Origin: Streptomyces guryensis
Lineage (GTDB): Bacteria > Actinomycetota > Actinomycetes > Streptomycetales > Streptomycetaceae
DNA: 64,000 nucleotides
Direction: 5' to 3'
Assembly: GCF_021261325.1 (NCBI RefSeq)
Contig: NZ_JAJSBI010000013.1
Location: forward strand, 1-64,000
In this document: piece after piece, positions 32,781-41,550 of the stretch
Numbering within the stretch: position 1 is the first letter of the stretch
Layout of the letters: every line of letters begins with the position of its first letter
Notes under the pieces: generated by a model
The model's input: only the letters and a program-made list of their open reading frames with translations
What the model was told of the DNA's origin: nothing
Database searches by the model: none
Translations under genes and position numbers: made by a program

Positions 32781-34037
32781 ATGCCGTCTCCCGCCGCCCG
32801 CAGCGCACTGGACCTCACCGCCGATCTCCCGGTCTCCGACCTGGAGGACTTCTACCGGGACCTGCACCGCCACCCCGAGCTGTCGCTCCAGGAACACCGC
32901 ACGGCCGCCAAGCTGGCCGAGCGGCTCACCAAGGCGGGTTACGAGACCGCCGAGGGCGTCGGCGGCACCGGAGTCGCAGGCGTCCTGCGCAACGGCGAGG
33001 GCCCGACGGTCCTCCTGCGCGCCGACATGGACGCGTTGCCGGTGCACGAGGAGACGGGCCTGCCGTACGCCTCCGCCACACCCGGCGTGATGCACGCCTG
33101 CGGGCACGACCTGCATGTGACCTGGCTGGCGGGCGCGGCCGCGGCGCTGGCCGCCGGGCGCGACACCTGGTCCGGCACCCTGCTGGTGGTGGGCCAGCCC
33201 GCCGAGGAGACCGGCCAGGGCGCGCAGGGGATGATCGCCGACGGCCTGTACGAGCGCTTCCCGCGACCGGACGTCCTGCTCGGCCAGCACGCGGCGCCCG
33301 GACCCGTCGGCTTCTACGCCCACTCACCGGGCCTGATCATGTCGGCGTCGACGGACATCGACATCGTCGTCCACGGGCGCGGCGGCCACGGCTCCCGCCC
33401 CGAGACGACCGTCGACCCCGTCGTCACGGCCGCCTACCTCGTCACCCGTCTCCAGACGGTCGTCTCCCGGGAGATCGCCGCCCGCGAGTCCGCCGTACTG
33501 ACCGTCGGCCGCATCGAGGGCGGCACCCGGCACAACATCATCCCGTCCGAGGCGCGCATCGCCCTCAACCTGCGCACCCAGTCCGACGAGGTGCGCGCAC
33601 GGATGGTCGCCGCGATCCGGCGCATCGCGGCGGGCGAGGCCCTGGCCGCCGGCTGCCCGCGGGAGCCGGAGATCACGGTGGGCGCGACCTTCCCGGTGAC
33701 CACGAACGACGCCGACACCGACCGCCGGATCGCCGCCGTGCACGAGGAGGTGCTCGGGGCCGGGACGGTGCTGGACTTCGGCCCCGTGATGGGCAGCGAG
33801 GACTTCCCGCACCTGGCGCACGGTGGAATCCCGTACTCCTACTGGTTCGTCACGACCACCCCGGCCGACGTGTGGGACGCGGCACCCGGCACCGACCTGA
33901 TGGAGAAGTTCCTGGCGGTCCCGAGCAACCACAGCCCGCACTTCGCACCGGACCTGTCGACGATCACGCCGGGCGTACGGACGCTGGTGTCGGGCGCGCT
34001 CACGTATCTCACGCAGCCCGCACGTCCCACGTGGTGA
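32781..34037 (+). CDS. M20-family amidohydrolase
   Basis: 418 aa. It has RADMDALPV, HACGHDLHVTWLAGAA (metal ligands) and GQPAEETGQGAQGM, the M20D amidohydrolase motifs, with a dimerisation domain insert (about residues 180-300). Family role: hydrolysis of N-acyl amino acids or hippurate-like amides. TACGCT plus six bases precede the ATG, so the mRNA is probably leaderless. Confidence 0.93.
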   Translation: MPSPAARSALDLTADLPVSDLEDFYRDLHRHPELSLQEHRTAAKLAERLTKAGYETAEGVGGTGVAGVLRNGEGPTVLLRADMDALPVHEETGLPYASATPGVMHACGHDLHVTWLAGAAAALAAGRDTWSGTLLVVGQPAEETGQGAQGMIADGLYERFPRPDVLLGQHAAPGPVGFYAHSPGLIMSASTDIDIVVHGRGGHGSRPETTVDPVVTAAYLVTRLQTVVSREIAARESAVLTVGRIEGGTRHNIIPSEARIALNLRTQSDEVRARMVAAIRRIAAGEALAAGCPREPEITVGATFPVTTNDADTDRRIAAVHEEVLGAGTVLDFGPVMGSEDFPHLAHGGIPYSYWFVTTTPADVWDAAPGTDLMEKFLAVPSNHSPHFAPDLSTITPGVRTLVSGALTYLTQPARPTW

Positions 34038-34058
34038 TCGCGCTCCTACACTCACCGC

Positions 34059-34283
34059 GTGAACAACTACAAGTGCACCTATTGCGGCACCCTCGGCCTG
34101 GTGGACGGCTTCATCGAGGACGAGGGCCAGGGCGCACGTGGGTACGCGCGCTGGATCGAGGGCGCGTTGGAGCGGGGGCCCCTCGGGGGCGCCAAGCGGC
34201 TGGGCCGGCCCCGGCGGCAGATCGAGGCGTACCGCTGCCCCAAGTGCGGGCACCTGGAGCTGTTCGCCACCGCCGGGATGTAG
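34059..34283 (+). CDS. Small zinc-ribbon protein
   Basis: 74 aa with two CxxC knuckles (YKCTYCG at the start, YRCPKCGHLELF at the end) separated by 50 residues. The GTG is preceded by TACACT plus six bases (leaderless). Twenty-one bases after the amidohydrolase stop. Function unknown. Confidence 0.75.
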   Translation: MNNYKCTYCGTLGLVDGFIEDEGQGARGYARWIEGALERGPLGGAKRLGRPRRQIEAYRCPKCGHLELFATAGM

Positions 34284-34290
34284 GGCCGGG

Positions 34291-35466
34291 TCAGCCCTGG
34301 GTCTGCAACTGCCGCAGCTGCCGCTGCACATGGTCCAGGGCACCCTGTTTGCGCCCCGGCACCCGCGAGCGCAACTCGGCCAGCGCCGCCCCGAGTTCCC
34401 GCGCCGCGGCCGGGTCCCGGACCTGCCCCCACTGGTGGTGCGCCCGGTCCACGGCCGCCTCCACGGCCGGCGCGTCCGCCGCCTGCCCCGCCGCCAGCCG
34501 CGCGGCGGCCACCCTCAGCCAGGTCCGGCAGCTACGCACCGGATCCCCGGCGAACATCGCCAGATCCGCCCGCACTTCGGCCCAGTGCAACGCCTCCTCG
34601 GACCCGGGCCCGTGCGCGCGCACGGCGGCCTGCTCGTGGTGGGCGGCGAGGGCGCCGGCATCGGGGTGCCGACCGGACTGGACGGCGGCGGAGATGGCGG
34701 AGTGGGGGTCATCACCCAGCCCGTCATGGGGGTCCCCCCGCTCGAACGAGGCCGAGAGCGGGGGAGTTTGAGGACGCGGCCGTTCAGGCCGATGAGGGGG
34801 TCCGGGGGCGAAGCCCCCAGGTACGGGACCACCCACGCCGGGCGCGCCCAGCACCAGGCCCGCACCCCCCTCCACGCCCACCCGGCCCAGCGCCTGCTGA
34901 TGCAACTGCTCGGCAGGCGGCCGCAGCCCACTGCGCAGAATCGTCGCCACGGCCTTCATGTACGCCGGCACGGCCACCGCCCGCCGCGACGAGGGCGGCG
35001 GGGCGACACGGCCGTAGACGGCGTTGTTGCGCCCGCAGTCGAGCGGGTTCACCCGAAGCCACTCCCAGGCCTCGGCATCCGCGTGCAGGTCGAGGAAGAG
35101 GGTGGTGGAACCAACCGCCCGCAGCCGCAGTTCCTCCCGTATCCAGTGCCAGGGCAGCCCGGTGTACCGCACCGTCGCGGGCGTCGTACGGGCCAGCGCC
35201 AGATGCGGCAGCCGCTGCCGGCGGTCGAGCTGCAGCTGCCCGGTGACGAAGACGGTGAGCGGCCCCGGAGCCCCCGCGGCGGCCCGCAACCGGGTGAGCA
35301 CGGCCTGGGGTTCCAGCGGGTCGGCGAGCTCGACGACGTTCGCGGTGTCCGTGCCGGACAGGACGGCGGGCGGGACGGCCGCGAGGACGGGGAGCACGGA
35401 CGCCGCGTCCACCAGGCAGCCCTTGCCCGCCGGGGACGCGGCGAGCAACAGCACGGTTCCGGGCAT
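34291..35466 (-). CDS. ESX-operon-associated hypothetical protein with in-frame repeat insertion
   Basis: 391 aa. The N-terminal half (about 1-175) has a Rossmann-like opening MPGTVLLLAASPAGKG and residues such as FLDLHADAEAWEW; the C-terminal half is helical (GSEEALHWAEVRADLAMFAGDPVRSCRTWL). Between them (about 200-245) lies a Pro/Gly/Arg stretch (APGVGGPVPGGFAPGPPHRPERP) that is the translation of a dispersed intergenic repeat. Last gene of the WXG operon. Role unknown. Confidence 0.6.
   Translation of the reverse strand: MPGTVLLLAASPAGKGCLVDAASVLPVLAAVPPAVLSGTDTANVVELADPLEPQAVLTRLRAAAGAPGPLTVFVTGQLQLDRRQRLPHLALARTTPATVRYTGLPWHWIREELRLRAVGSTTLFLDLHADAEAWEWLRVNPLDCGRNNAVYGRVAPPPSSRRAVAVPAYMKAVATILRSGLRPPAEQLHQQALGRVGVEGGAGLVLGAPGVGGPVPGGFAPGPPHRPERPRPQTPPLSASFERGDPHDGLGDDPHSAISAAVQSGRHPDAGALAAHHEQAAVRAHGPGSEEALHWAEVRADLAMFAGDPVRSCRTWLRVAAARLAAGQAADAPAVEAAVDRAHHQWGQVRDPAAARELGAALAELRSRVPGRKQGALDHVQRQLRQLQTQG
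34729..34832. repeat. Intergenic repeat family C inserted in a coding region
   Basis: The segment with TCCCCCCGCTCGAACGAGG, CCGAGAGCGGGGGAGTTTGA, then GGGGGTCCGGGGGCGAAGCC is of a kind that normally lies between Streptomyces genes. Its core (CGCTCG.GCGAGGCCGAGAGCG) recurs within the element at 38238-38272. It is in frame with the host gene and free of stops on that frame. Confidence 0.65.
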
Positions 35467-35535
35467 GGTTCCCTCCCCCTCCCCCGTCGATCACTTACGG
35501 CAGCACCGTAACCGCTGCGGGTGCAAAGGTGGGTG

Positions 35536-36195
35536 TCAGGACCGAAAACCCGGCGTCGGGCCGGAGGCCGCCAGGTACTGCCGTACCTCGTCGACCTGGT
35601 CCCGGCTGCCGATCGCGAGCGCGACCCAGGAGCCGTCCGGGAAGGCTAGGTCCACGCGGTTGCGGTGGCGGGCCGGGTGCGGCTCGCGGCGCAGGCAGGG
35701 CACTTGCCGGGGGTACTCCCCGTAGAGCCTGGGGGTTTCGCGTTCCGGCGAGAGCGGCTTGCTGAGCAGCAGCACTCGGCGGTCGGTGAACGTCAGCAGG
35801 AAACCGTCGTTCCGGAAGGTCCCTCGTCCGTCACCCGCACGCACCGCGATCACAAAGCGGCCCGCGTCGCTCTCCCAGCCGCCGTGCCACACCCGGCCGC
35901 GCACCAGCCGCCGGATGCCGAAGCCTCCCCAGAACCAGTCCTCCAGCTTCTCCAGCGGGTACGTCAGCACAGCACCCGCCACGGCCATCCAGTGGAAGGG
36001 AAGCAGCAGCACCCGCAGGCCGCGGAAGCTCCGGTCCTCCGTTCCGCTCCCCGGCGCACGCGGCGGACGATGGCGGCGCGGGACGCCCTCCGGCGCCAGT
36101 GGATCCAGCCCGGCGGAGAAGACACGGCACAGCTGCTCACCACTCAGGAGGCCCCGGGCGGCGTACTCCTGACGGCGTACGTCCCGTTCCGTCAT
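35536..36195 (-). CDS. Hypothetical protein of the WXG operon
   Basis: 219 aa from the ATG at 36195, which overlaps the upstream stop (ATGA). A likely membrane-associated central segment (LRVLLLPFHWMAVAGAVLTYPLEKLEDWFWGG) is followed by a PH/GRAM-like beta region (GRFVIAVRAGDGRGTFRNDGFLLTFTDRRVLLLSK). No confident family. Confidence 0.65.
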   Translation of the reverse strand: MTERDVRRQEYAARGLLSGEQLCRVFSAGLDPLAPEGVPRRHRPPRAPGSGTEDRSFRGLRVLLLPFHWMAVAGAVLTYPLEKLEDWFWGGFGIRRLVRGRVWHGGWESDAGRFVIAVRAGDGRGTFRNDGFLLTFTDRRVLLLSKPLSPERETPRLYGEYPRQVPCLRREPHPARHRNRVDLAFPDGSWVALAIGSRDQVDEVRQYLAASGPTPGFRS

Positions 36196-37148
36196 CCGAA
36201 GTCCTCCTCGATGCTGCGCTTGTTCACCCGGTAGGGCTGCTCCTGGGCGAGCTGCCGGTCGCGCGCCTCGGCCTCCTTCACGGTGTCGCTGTGGAGTGCC
36301 TCCTTGACGGGCCCCGCCGGGTCTCCGGTGAGCCCGGGGACCTCCCCGAAGAGGGGCTTGAAGACGTGCTCCTTGAGCTGCTTCATCCCTTCGTGGTGGG
36401 CGGCCCACACCAGGCCCTTGTGCGTGCCCTCACCACCCATGCCGCGCCAGCCGGACATCTTGCGGACACCCTTGGCGGCCTTGACCACGTCCTTGAACTT
36501 CGCCTCCCCGGCCCGCATGTCCTTCACGGCCTTCATCAGGTCACGCAGGGCGGTCCCGAGCTTGGAGGAGACCTGTTCCACCCGCTCCACGTAGACGGCG
36601 ACCTCGGCGTCCACCGCCAGCGCGTCCACGGCGGTGGCCAGGCCGGCCGTCAGCAGGTCGGTGATGAGTCCCGCGGCCACCGTCATGGCGATCATCTCGA
36701 TCGCCTCGCGGATGATGGCGACGACGGTGTCCTCGGCGAGCTTGCACTCCTTGGCGGCGCTGTTGAGGATCTCCGCGGTCCGGCCCATGTCCTCGGCGGT
36801 CCCGTCGATGGCGGCGACGAACTCGCCCATGCCGCGGCCGAAGGACTCCGAAGCCTCCCCCTCCCAGTGCGCGGGAAGCTTCGCGGCGCCCATGCGCAGG
36901 GTGTCGGCCAGCGACTGGAGCGCCTTCGCCTGGCCGTGCCAGCTCTGCGCCGCTTCATGCAGCTGCGCCGGCATGCCGGTGACCTTCTCCAGCTCGTCGA
37001 GCATGCCGGTCGCCTCCAGGACGCCCCGGACGAGGTCGTCGATGCCGGCGTCCAGGCCGTGTTCCTGGCTGGGCTCCACGTCCTCCAGCGGCGGGAGCGG
37101 CGCGGGTTCCTTCTTCGTCCAGGCGTATGCGGCTGCCGTGTCGCTCAT
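36192..37148 (-). CDS. WXG/LXG-like T7SS substrate
   Basis: 318 aa. A helical N-terminal region contains LPAHWEGEASESFGRGM, a WxG turn, between long helices, as in ESX substrates. A hydrophobic helical stretch (AIIREAIEMIAMTVAAGLITDLLTAGLATAV, about 160-190) follows. The last 110 residues (MSGWRGMGGEGTHKGLVWAAHHEG..., ending in RVNKRSIEEDFG) look like a variable C-terminal domain, perhaps a toxin or effector. ATG at 37148; it overlaps both neighbours by 4 bp. Confidence 0.72.
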   Translation of the reverse strand: MSDTAAAYAWTKKEPAPLPPLEDVEPSQEHGLDAGIDDLVRGVLEATGMLDELEKVTGMPAQLHEAAQSWHGQAKALQSLADTLRMGAAKLPAHWEGEASESFGRGMGEFVAAIDGTAEDMGRTAEILNSAAKECKLAEDTVVAIIREAIEMIAMTVAAGLITDLLTAGLATAVDALAVDAEVAVYVERVEQVSSKLGTALRDLMKAVKDMRAGEAKFKDVVKAAKGVRKMSGWRGMGGEGTHKGLVWAAHHEGMKQLKEHVFKPLFGEVPGLTGDPAGPVKEALHSDTVKEAEARDRQLAQEQPYRVNKRSIEEDFG

Positions 37149-37459
37149 GCGCCGATGCCGTCCATCCCCTGGCCGAGGTCGTACTCGTTGCTCAGATACT
37201 GGCCACCGACGTCCCGGAGCCCCTTGGCCACATCGGCAAGGACGGAGACGAGGTCGCGGACGTTGTGTTCGGCGGCAGCGGCGTGCTCCAGGTAGGCGGA
37301 ATGCAGCTCGTCGGAGTCCGGCAGCTTGCCGAACGCACCGCCCGGCACGGTGATGTGGGCGAGCGCGGAGGCCACCCGTGGAAGGTCGTCGAGGTGTTGC
37401 TCGGCCTGTGCCGCGTACTTGAGCAGTACGTCCGGGTCGACGTGGAATCCGTCCCCCAT
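37145..37459 (-). CDS. Small WXG100-like (ESAT-6-type) protein
   Basis: 104 aa from the ATG at 37459. Two amphipathic helices around a PGGAFGKLPDSDELHSAY turn, ending GLRDVGGQYLSNEYDLGQGMDGIGA; the YxxxD/E-like export signal (YLSNEYD) is near the C-terminus. First gene of the operon, overlapping the next by 4 bp. A partner role for the 318-aa substrate is probable. Confidence 0.7.
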   Translation of the reverse strand: MGDGFHVDPDVLLKYAAQAEQHLDDLPRVASALAHITVPGGAFGKLPDSDELHSAYLEHAAAAEHNVRDLVSVLADVAKGLRDVGGQYLSNEYDLGQGMDGIGA

Positions 37460-37698
37460 GAGTCCCCCATTGTTTGCAAGCGCGTGCGTTGCTTTTGGGG
37501 AGTCTAGGAACGCCCGGTAGCAGGCCCGCCAAACCATGGAAAAGGGAAATCCAATCCCGGTCAAGATCGCGCAAAAATGCCCCTCGCTCCCTCCGGCCGC
37601 GCACCGCACCCCGGAACTGCCCCCGCCCACCGACTTGCCAGGCCCTGCCTCCAGGTGTGCTCTGGTAGGCGGGGGCGAGGAGAGAGAGGAGTGCTCTC

Positions 37699-38166
37699 AT
37701 GGCTCAAGCGGCACCCACGTCCGGCGGAATGATGGGCAGGGTCAGGCTGAACCGCGCGGCCCGGCCCACGCGCACACCCGACCTGTTCGACGAGCACGTC
37801 CACACCATGGGGCGGTACGGGATCCCCGTGGCCCTCGGGCTCGTCTACGGCTTCTGGGCCGCGTCCAACCGGCGCGGCGGCGGCGACATCACCGGCTGGA
37901 ACATCCTGTTCGGCTTCGTCACGGCGGCCGTGTTCATCGTGCTGTGCATCGCCGTCGCGACGTTCGCGCCGCTGCTCAAGCGCGAACTGCACTCACTGGT
38001 GAAGTCCGGCTTCGCGGGCGCCGCGGTCGCCTTCCTCTACAGCCAGACCGGCGAGTCGGTCTACCGGTCCGTGGCCCTGGGCGTGGTTGTCACCGCGGGC
38101 GTCTTCCTGGTGTTCTTCTACCGCTACTACACGCGGGAGGACGCCGTCGGCAACCGCATCCGCTGA
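37699..38166 (+). CDS. Integral membrane hypothetical protein
   Basis: 155 aa with four membrane segments (about 38-55, 68-92, 103-120, 125-145: YGIPVALGLVYGFWAAS; NILFGFVTAAVFIVLCIAVATFAPLL; AGAAVAFLYSQTG; VALGVVVTAGVFLVFFYRYY). AGGAG is seven bases upstream. Divergent from the WXG operon. Family unknown. Confidence 0.7.
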   Translation: MAQAAPTSGGMMGRVRLNRAARPTRTPDLFDEHVHTMGRYGIPVALGLVYGFWAASNRRGGGDITGWNILFGFVTAAVFIVLCIAVATFAPLLKRELHSLVKSGFAGAAVAFLYSQTGESVYRSVALGVVVTAGVFLVFFYRYYTREDAVGNRIR

Positions 38167-38175
38167 CCGGCACGA

Positions 38176-38314
38176 GGGCCTGTCCGGCGGATCAGGTCGG
38201 GTGCGGGGAACTGCGCCTTCCGGCGGGCCCGAGCGGGGTCATGGGCCCCCGCTCGGGCGAGGCCGAGAGCGTGCCGGGGCCCGCGACGCCGAGCCGATCC
38301 GCCGTACAGGCCCT
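38176..38314. repeat. Dispersed inverted repeat, family B copy 2
   Basis: Opens with CCTGTCCGGCGGATCAGGTC (38179-38198) and closes with CGATCCGCCGTACAGG (38295-38310), arms related to those at 14891 and 14980. Fills the gap between two membrane-protein genes. Confidence 0.75.
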
Positions 38315-38393
38315 ACGGTGCGGGGCGCCCGGACAGCACCCGTATGGACGCGCCCCGCTCGCGCGCCCGGCCCCCGGGCCGTTGCCTGGAAAG

Positions 38394-39359
38394 GTGGCCC
38401 CCAAGCGATCTGAGCGTCTGCGGCACGCCCTGTCGGCGGCACTGATCGCCCTCGCGTGTCTGCTCGCGCCGTGCGGAACGCTCGCGGCCTGGGCGGCGTA
38501 CGACCTCGCCGACACGAGCCGCTACGTCACGACGATGGCGCCGCTCGCCGGGGACCCCGCCGTGCGGGACGCCGTCGCGGACACCGTCGGCGCCGGGATC
38601 ATGGAGCAGGTCGACGACCGGGGGGACGTACGGCCGCTGCGGGGCACCGTGCGCCCCTTCGTGCACGACGCGGTGCACTCCTTCACCGGTACCGAGGCCT
38701 TCCGCCTGGCCTGGGACTCAGGGAACCGGGCGGTCCACGACGCCGTGCTGCGCGCCCTGCACGACAAGAGCGAGCGCGACGTCACCGTCGACCTCGCCCC
38801 CCTCACCGCCCAGGTCATGCATCAACTCGCCGTGGACCACGTCCCGTTGGCGAACCGTATCCCGGTCGAGCACACCGAGGTCGCGGTGCTCCCGGCCCAG
38901 GAACTGGACCGCCTCCGGAAGGGATTCCACGTGCTGGAAGTCGCCGGTTTCTGGCTGCCGGTGGCGGCCGTCGTCTTCGCCGTGACCGGGATCGCCGTCG
39001 CCGCCTGCCGCCGCCGAGCGGTCACCGCGACCGCGCTCGGTACGGCACTCGGCGGCGCACTGCTCGCCCTGGCCGTCACGATCGGCCGCCATCTCACCCT
39101 TGCCGACCTCCCCGACGAGACCCAGCAGCCGGCCGCGGCCGCCGTCTACGACGCCCTCACGGCAACCCTCCGCCAGGCGTGCTGGCTCCTGATCGCCCTG
39201 GGCCTGACGGTCGCGCTGGCCGCCTGGCTCACCGGACGCTTCCGGCAACCAAGGGCGCCCCACAGGGGCGCGGGACGGCGTCGATCTGCGGCTCCGCGGC
39301 GGGGCGCGACCAGCCACGAAGCACCCGCGGACGAATCGGATCTACAGCGGAGCCCTTAG
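38394..39359 (+). CDS. Integral membrane hypothetical protein
   Basis: 321 aa from the GTG at 38394. The N-terminal helix (ALIALACLLAPCGTLAAWAAYDL) is followed by an extracytoplasmic domain TSRYVTTMAPLAGDPAVRDAVADTVGAGIMEQVD, which recalls a Streptomyces membrane family without known role. Two or three C-terminal helices follow (WLPVAAVVFAVTGIAVAAC, LLALAVTIGRHL, WLLIALGLTVALAAWLTG). The last 35 residues come from dispersed repeat family A. Its stop overlaps the convergent MocR gene by 18 bp. Confidence 0.7.
   Translation: MAPKRSERLRHALSAALIALACLLAPCGTLAAWAAYDLADTSRYVTTMAPLAGDPAVRDAVADTVGAGIMEQVDDRGDVRPLRGTVRPFVHDAVHSFTGTEAFRLAWDSGNRAVHDAVLRALHDKSERDVTVDLAPLTAQVMHQLAVDHVPLANRIPVEHTEVAVLPAQELDRLRKGFHVLEVAGFWLPVAAVVFAVTGIAVAACRRRAVTATALGTALGGALLALAVTIGRHLTLADLPDETQQPAAAAVYDALTATLRQACWLLIALGLTVALAAWLTGRFRQPRAPHRGAGRRRSAAPRRGATSHEAPADESDLQRSP
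39251..39332. repeat. Dispersed repeat family A, copy 3 (inside a gene 3' end)
   Basis: GCGCCCC-N4-GGGGCGC hairpin followed by TCTGCGGCTCCGCGGCGGGGCGCGACCAG, the same module as at 20658 and 25509. Translated as the C-terminal tail of the membrane protein. Note the shared pattern with the NiCoT gene. Confidence 0.8.
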
Positions 39360-40679
39360 CACCACGCCGGCAAGCACCCGCAGGGCCCACTCCAGATCAG
39401 GCAGAGCAGCCGACGCGAGTCCCAGCCTGACGGCGTCCGGGGTGCGTTTGGGGTCGACCACGAAGGCAGTCCCCGGCGTGACGGCGACCCCCTGCACGGC
39501 CGCCGCCGCCGTGAACGTGTCCGCGCGCCACGGCGCAGGCAGCTCCCACCAGGCGAAGTAGGCCCGCGGATCGCACCGCACCCGAAAGCCGTCCAGGTGC
39601 TCGGCGACCAGCCGCTGCCGGCGCGCCGCATCCTCCCGCTTGGCCGCCACCAGCCGCTCCACCGTCCCGTCCCCGATCCACCGCACCCCCGCCTCCAGCG
39701 CGAACCGCCCGGCACTCCACCCCCCGGACCGCACGGCCGCGGCCACCGACTCCACGCGATGCGCCGGTACGACGAGAAAGCCGGCCGTGAGCCCGGGCGC
39801 GACCCGCTTGGAGAGGCCGTCGACGACATGGGTGAGGTGAGGGGCGTACGCGGCGAGGGGGTCGGCGGCCCCGGCCGGGTCCGCGAGGAAGGACCAGATG
39901 CGGTCCTCCACGACAGGGATGTCCAAGTCGGCGACGGTCTCGGCGAGTTGACGCCGGCGCACCTCGCCCGTCGTCACCGAGGTGGGGTTGTGCAGGGTCG
40001 GCTGGACGTACAGGGCGGACAGGGGAGCGGCCCGGTGGGCGGCCGCGACAGACTCCGGACGCAGCCCGCCCGCGTCCGTGTCCAGCGGCACCAGCCGGAT
40101 GCCCAGCCTGCCCGCGATCTCCTTGACCAGCGGATACGTCAGCTCCTCGACCCCCACACGGCCGCCCGGCCGTACGAGGGAGGCGAGGGCCGCGGCGATG
40201 GCCTGGCGGGCGTTGCCGGTGAAGAGCAGCCGGTCGGGGGCCGGGCGCCAGCCCGGGGTGGCGAGCAGGGCCGCCACCGCCTCGCGGGCCTGCGCGGTCC
40301 CGGCGGCGGGGGCCGGGCGCAGCGCCTCGGTGAGGACGTCGGGGCGCAGCATCGGCGCGAGGGCGGGGGCGAGCAGCTCCGACTGGCCGGGGGCGGAAGG
40401 GTAGTTGAGCTCCATGTTCACCGGGGCGGCGGTCGCCGGCTCGGTGAGTGCCCGCCCGGCGGGTCCGGTCCGCGCGGCCCGTACGAAGGTGCCGCGGCCG
40501 ACCTCGCCCACCACGAGCCCCCGCCGCACCAGCTCGCCGTACGCCCGCTCCGCTGTGGAGGCCGCGATGCCGTGCCGTCTGGCGAACGTCCGCTGCGGAG
40601 GCAGCCGTTCGCCCGGCCGGAGCCGTCCGGCGGCGATGTCGTCGGCTATGCGGTCGGCTATCCGCCGGTACGCGTCCAC
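39342..40679 (-). CDS. MocR/PdxR-type GntR-aminotransferase regulator
   Basis: 445 aa from the GTG at 40679 (MDAYRRIADRIADDI) with GGGGG close upstream; an ATG at 40709 would run into the operator repeats. Residues about 1-70 are a GntR winged helix (GERLPPQRTFARRHGIAASTAERAYGELV). The rest is a class I/II aminotransferase fold with the PLP lysine in DGLSKRVAPGLTAG. MocR regulators use PLP chemistry to sense an amine or PLP itself. Probable target: the divergent alpha/beta hydrolase. Confidence 0.9.
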   Translation of the reverse strand: MDAYRRIADRIADDIAAGRLRPGERLPPQRTFARRHGIAASTAERAYGELVRRGLVVGEVGRGTFVRAARTGPAGRALTEPATAAPVNMELNYPSAPGQSELLAPALAPMLRPDVLTEALRPAPAAGTAQAREAVAALLATPGWRPAPDRLLFTGNARQAIAAALASLVRPGGRVGVEELTYPLVKEIAGRLGIRLVPLDTDAGGLRPESVAAAHRAAPLSALYVQPTLHNPTSVTTGEVRRRQLAETVADLDIPVVEDRIWSFLADPAGAADPLAAYAPHLTHVVDGLSKRVAPGLTAGFLVVPAHRVESVAAAVRSGGWSAGRFALEAGVRWIGDGTVERLVAAKREDAARRQRLVAEHLDGFRVRCDPRAYFAWWELPAPWRADTFTAAAAVQGVAVTPGTAFVVDPKRTPDAVRLGLASAALPDLEWALRVLAGVVLRAPL

Positions 40680-40707
40680 TGGGCCCCCTGTTGTTGCCGT
40701 TGTCGGC

Positions 40708-40743
40708 ATTGCACCGAGGGCAAAGATCTTATTGCACTGAGGA
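40708..40743. promoter_or_regulatory. MocR-type direct-repeat operator and divergent promoters
   Basis: Direct repeats ATTGCACCGAGGG (40708-40720) and ATTGCACTGAGGA (40731-40743), 23 bp apart, as is typical for MocR regulators. A minus-strand TAAGAT lies between them and a plus-strand TAGGGT at 40756-40761 precedes the hydrolase. Confidence 0.75.
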
Positions 40744-40768
40744 GTTGGGCCGCCCTAGGGTCGAGGTC

Positions 40769-41515
40769 ATGCCATTTCCGCTGGTCCTCGTCCACGGCCA
40801 CCCCTTCGACCACACCATGTGGAACCCGCAGCTGGAGGCGTTCTCCGGCTCCCGCCGGGTGATCGCCCCCGACCTGCGCGGCTACGGCGCCTCCCCTTCC
40901 GCTCCGGAGGTCACGCGCTTCGAGGAGTTCGCGCAGGACCTCGCGGCGCTGCTGGACGAGCTGGGGGTGGAGTCGTGCGTGCTCGCCGGTCTCTCCATGG
41001 GCGGCCAGATCGTCATGGACTTCTACCGGCAGTTCCCCGGCCGCGTGAGCGGCCTGGTCCTCGCCGACACCTTCCCGGCACCGGAGACACCCGACGGCGC
41101 CGAGGTGCGTCACGCCATGGCCGCTCGCCTGCTGCGGGAGGGCATGCGCGGCTACGCCGACGAGGTGCTGGAGAAGATGGTCGCGCCGTACGCCTCCGCC
41201 GAGGTCAAGGCGCATGTCCACCGCATGATGACGGCCACCCGCCCCGAGTCCGCCGCGGCGGCGCTGCGCGCCCGCGCCGCCCGCCCGGACTACCGCGAGC
41301 TGCTCACCACCGTCACGGTCCCGGCCCTGGTGGTCGTGGGCGCCGACGACACCTACACCCCGGTCGCCGACGCCGAGGCGATGCACGCGACGCTCCCCGA
41401 CTCGACGCTCCACGTCATCGAGGGCACGGCCCACATGCCGAACCTGGAGCGGCCGAAGGAGTTCAACGAGGCGCTGGAGAGTTTCCTGGCGCGCATCGAC
41501 TCCGCCGGGGGATGA
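40769..41515 (+). CDS. Alpha/beta-fold hydrolase
   Basis: 248 aa. It contains oxyanion motif VHGHPFDHTMW, nucleophile elbow GLSMGG (Ser near 85), acid in VGADDTYTPV and His in EGTAHMPNLE. The family covers esterases, lactonases and related enzymes, so the substrate is open. TAGGGT plus seven bases precede the ATG (leaderless or GAGG-assisted). Likely controlled by the divergent MocR protein. Confidence 0.9.
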   Translation: MPFPLVLVHGHPFDHTMWNPQLEAFSGSRRVIAPDLRGYGASPSAPEVTRFEEFAQDLAALLDELGVESCVLAGLSMGGQIVMDFYRQFPGRVSGLVLADTFPAPETPDGAEVRHAMAARLLREGMRGYADEVLEKMVAPYASAEVKAHVHRMMTATRPESAAAALRARAARPDYRELLTTVTVPALVVVGADDTYTPVADAEAMHATLPDSTLHVIEGTAHMPNLERPKEFNEALESFLARIDSAGG

Positions 41516-41550
41516 TTCGGGCATCCCACTCGTGAGCGGAGGGCCCGGCC

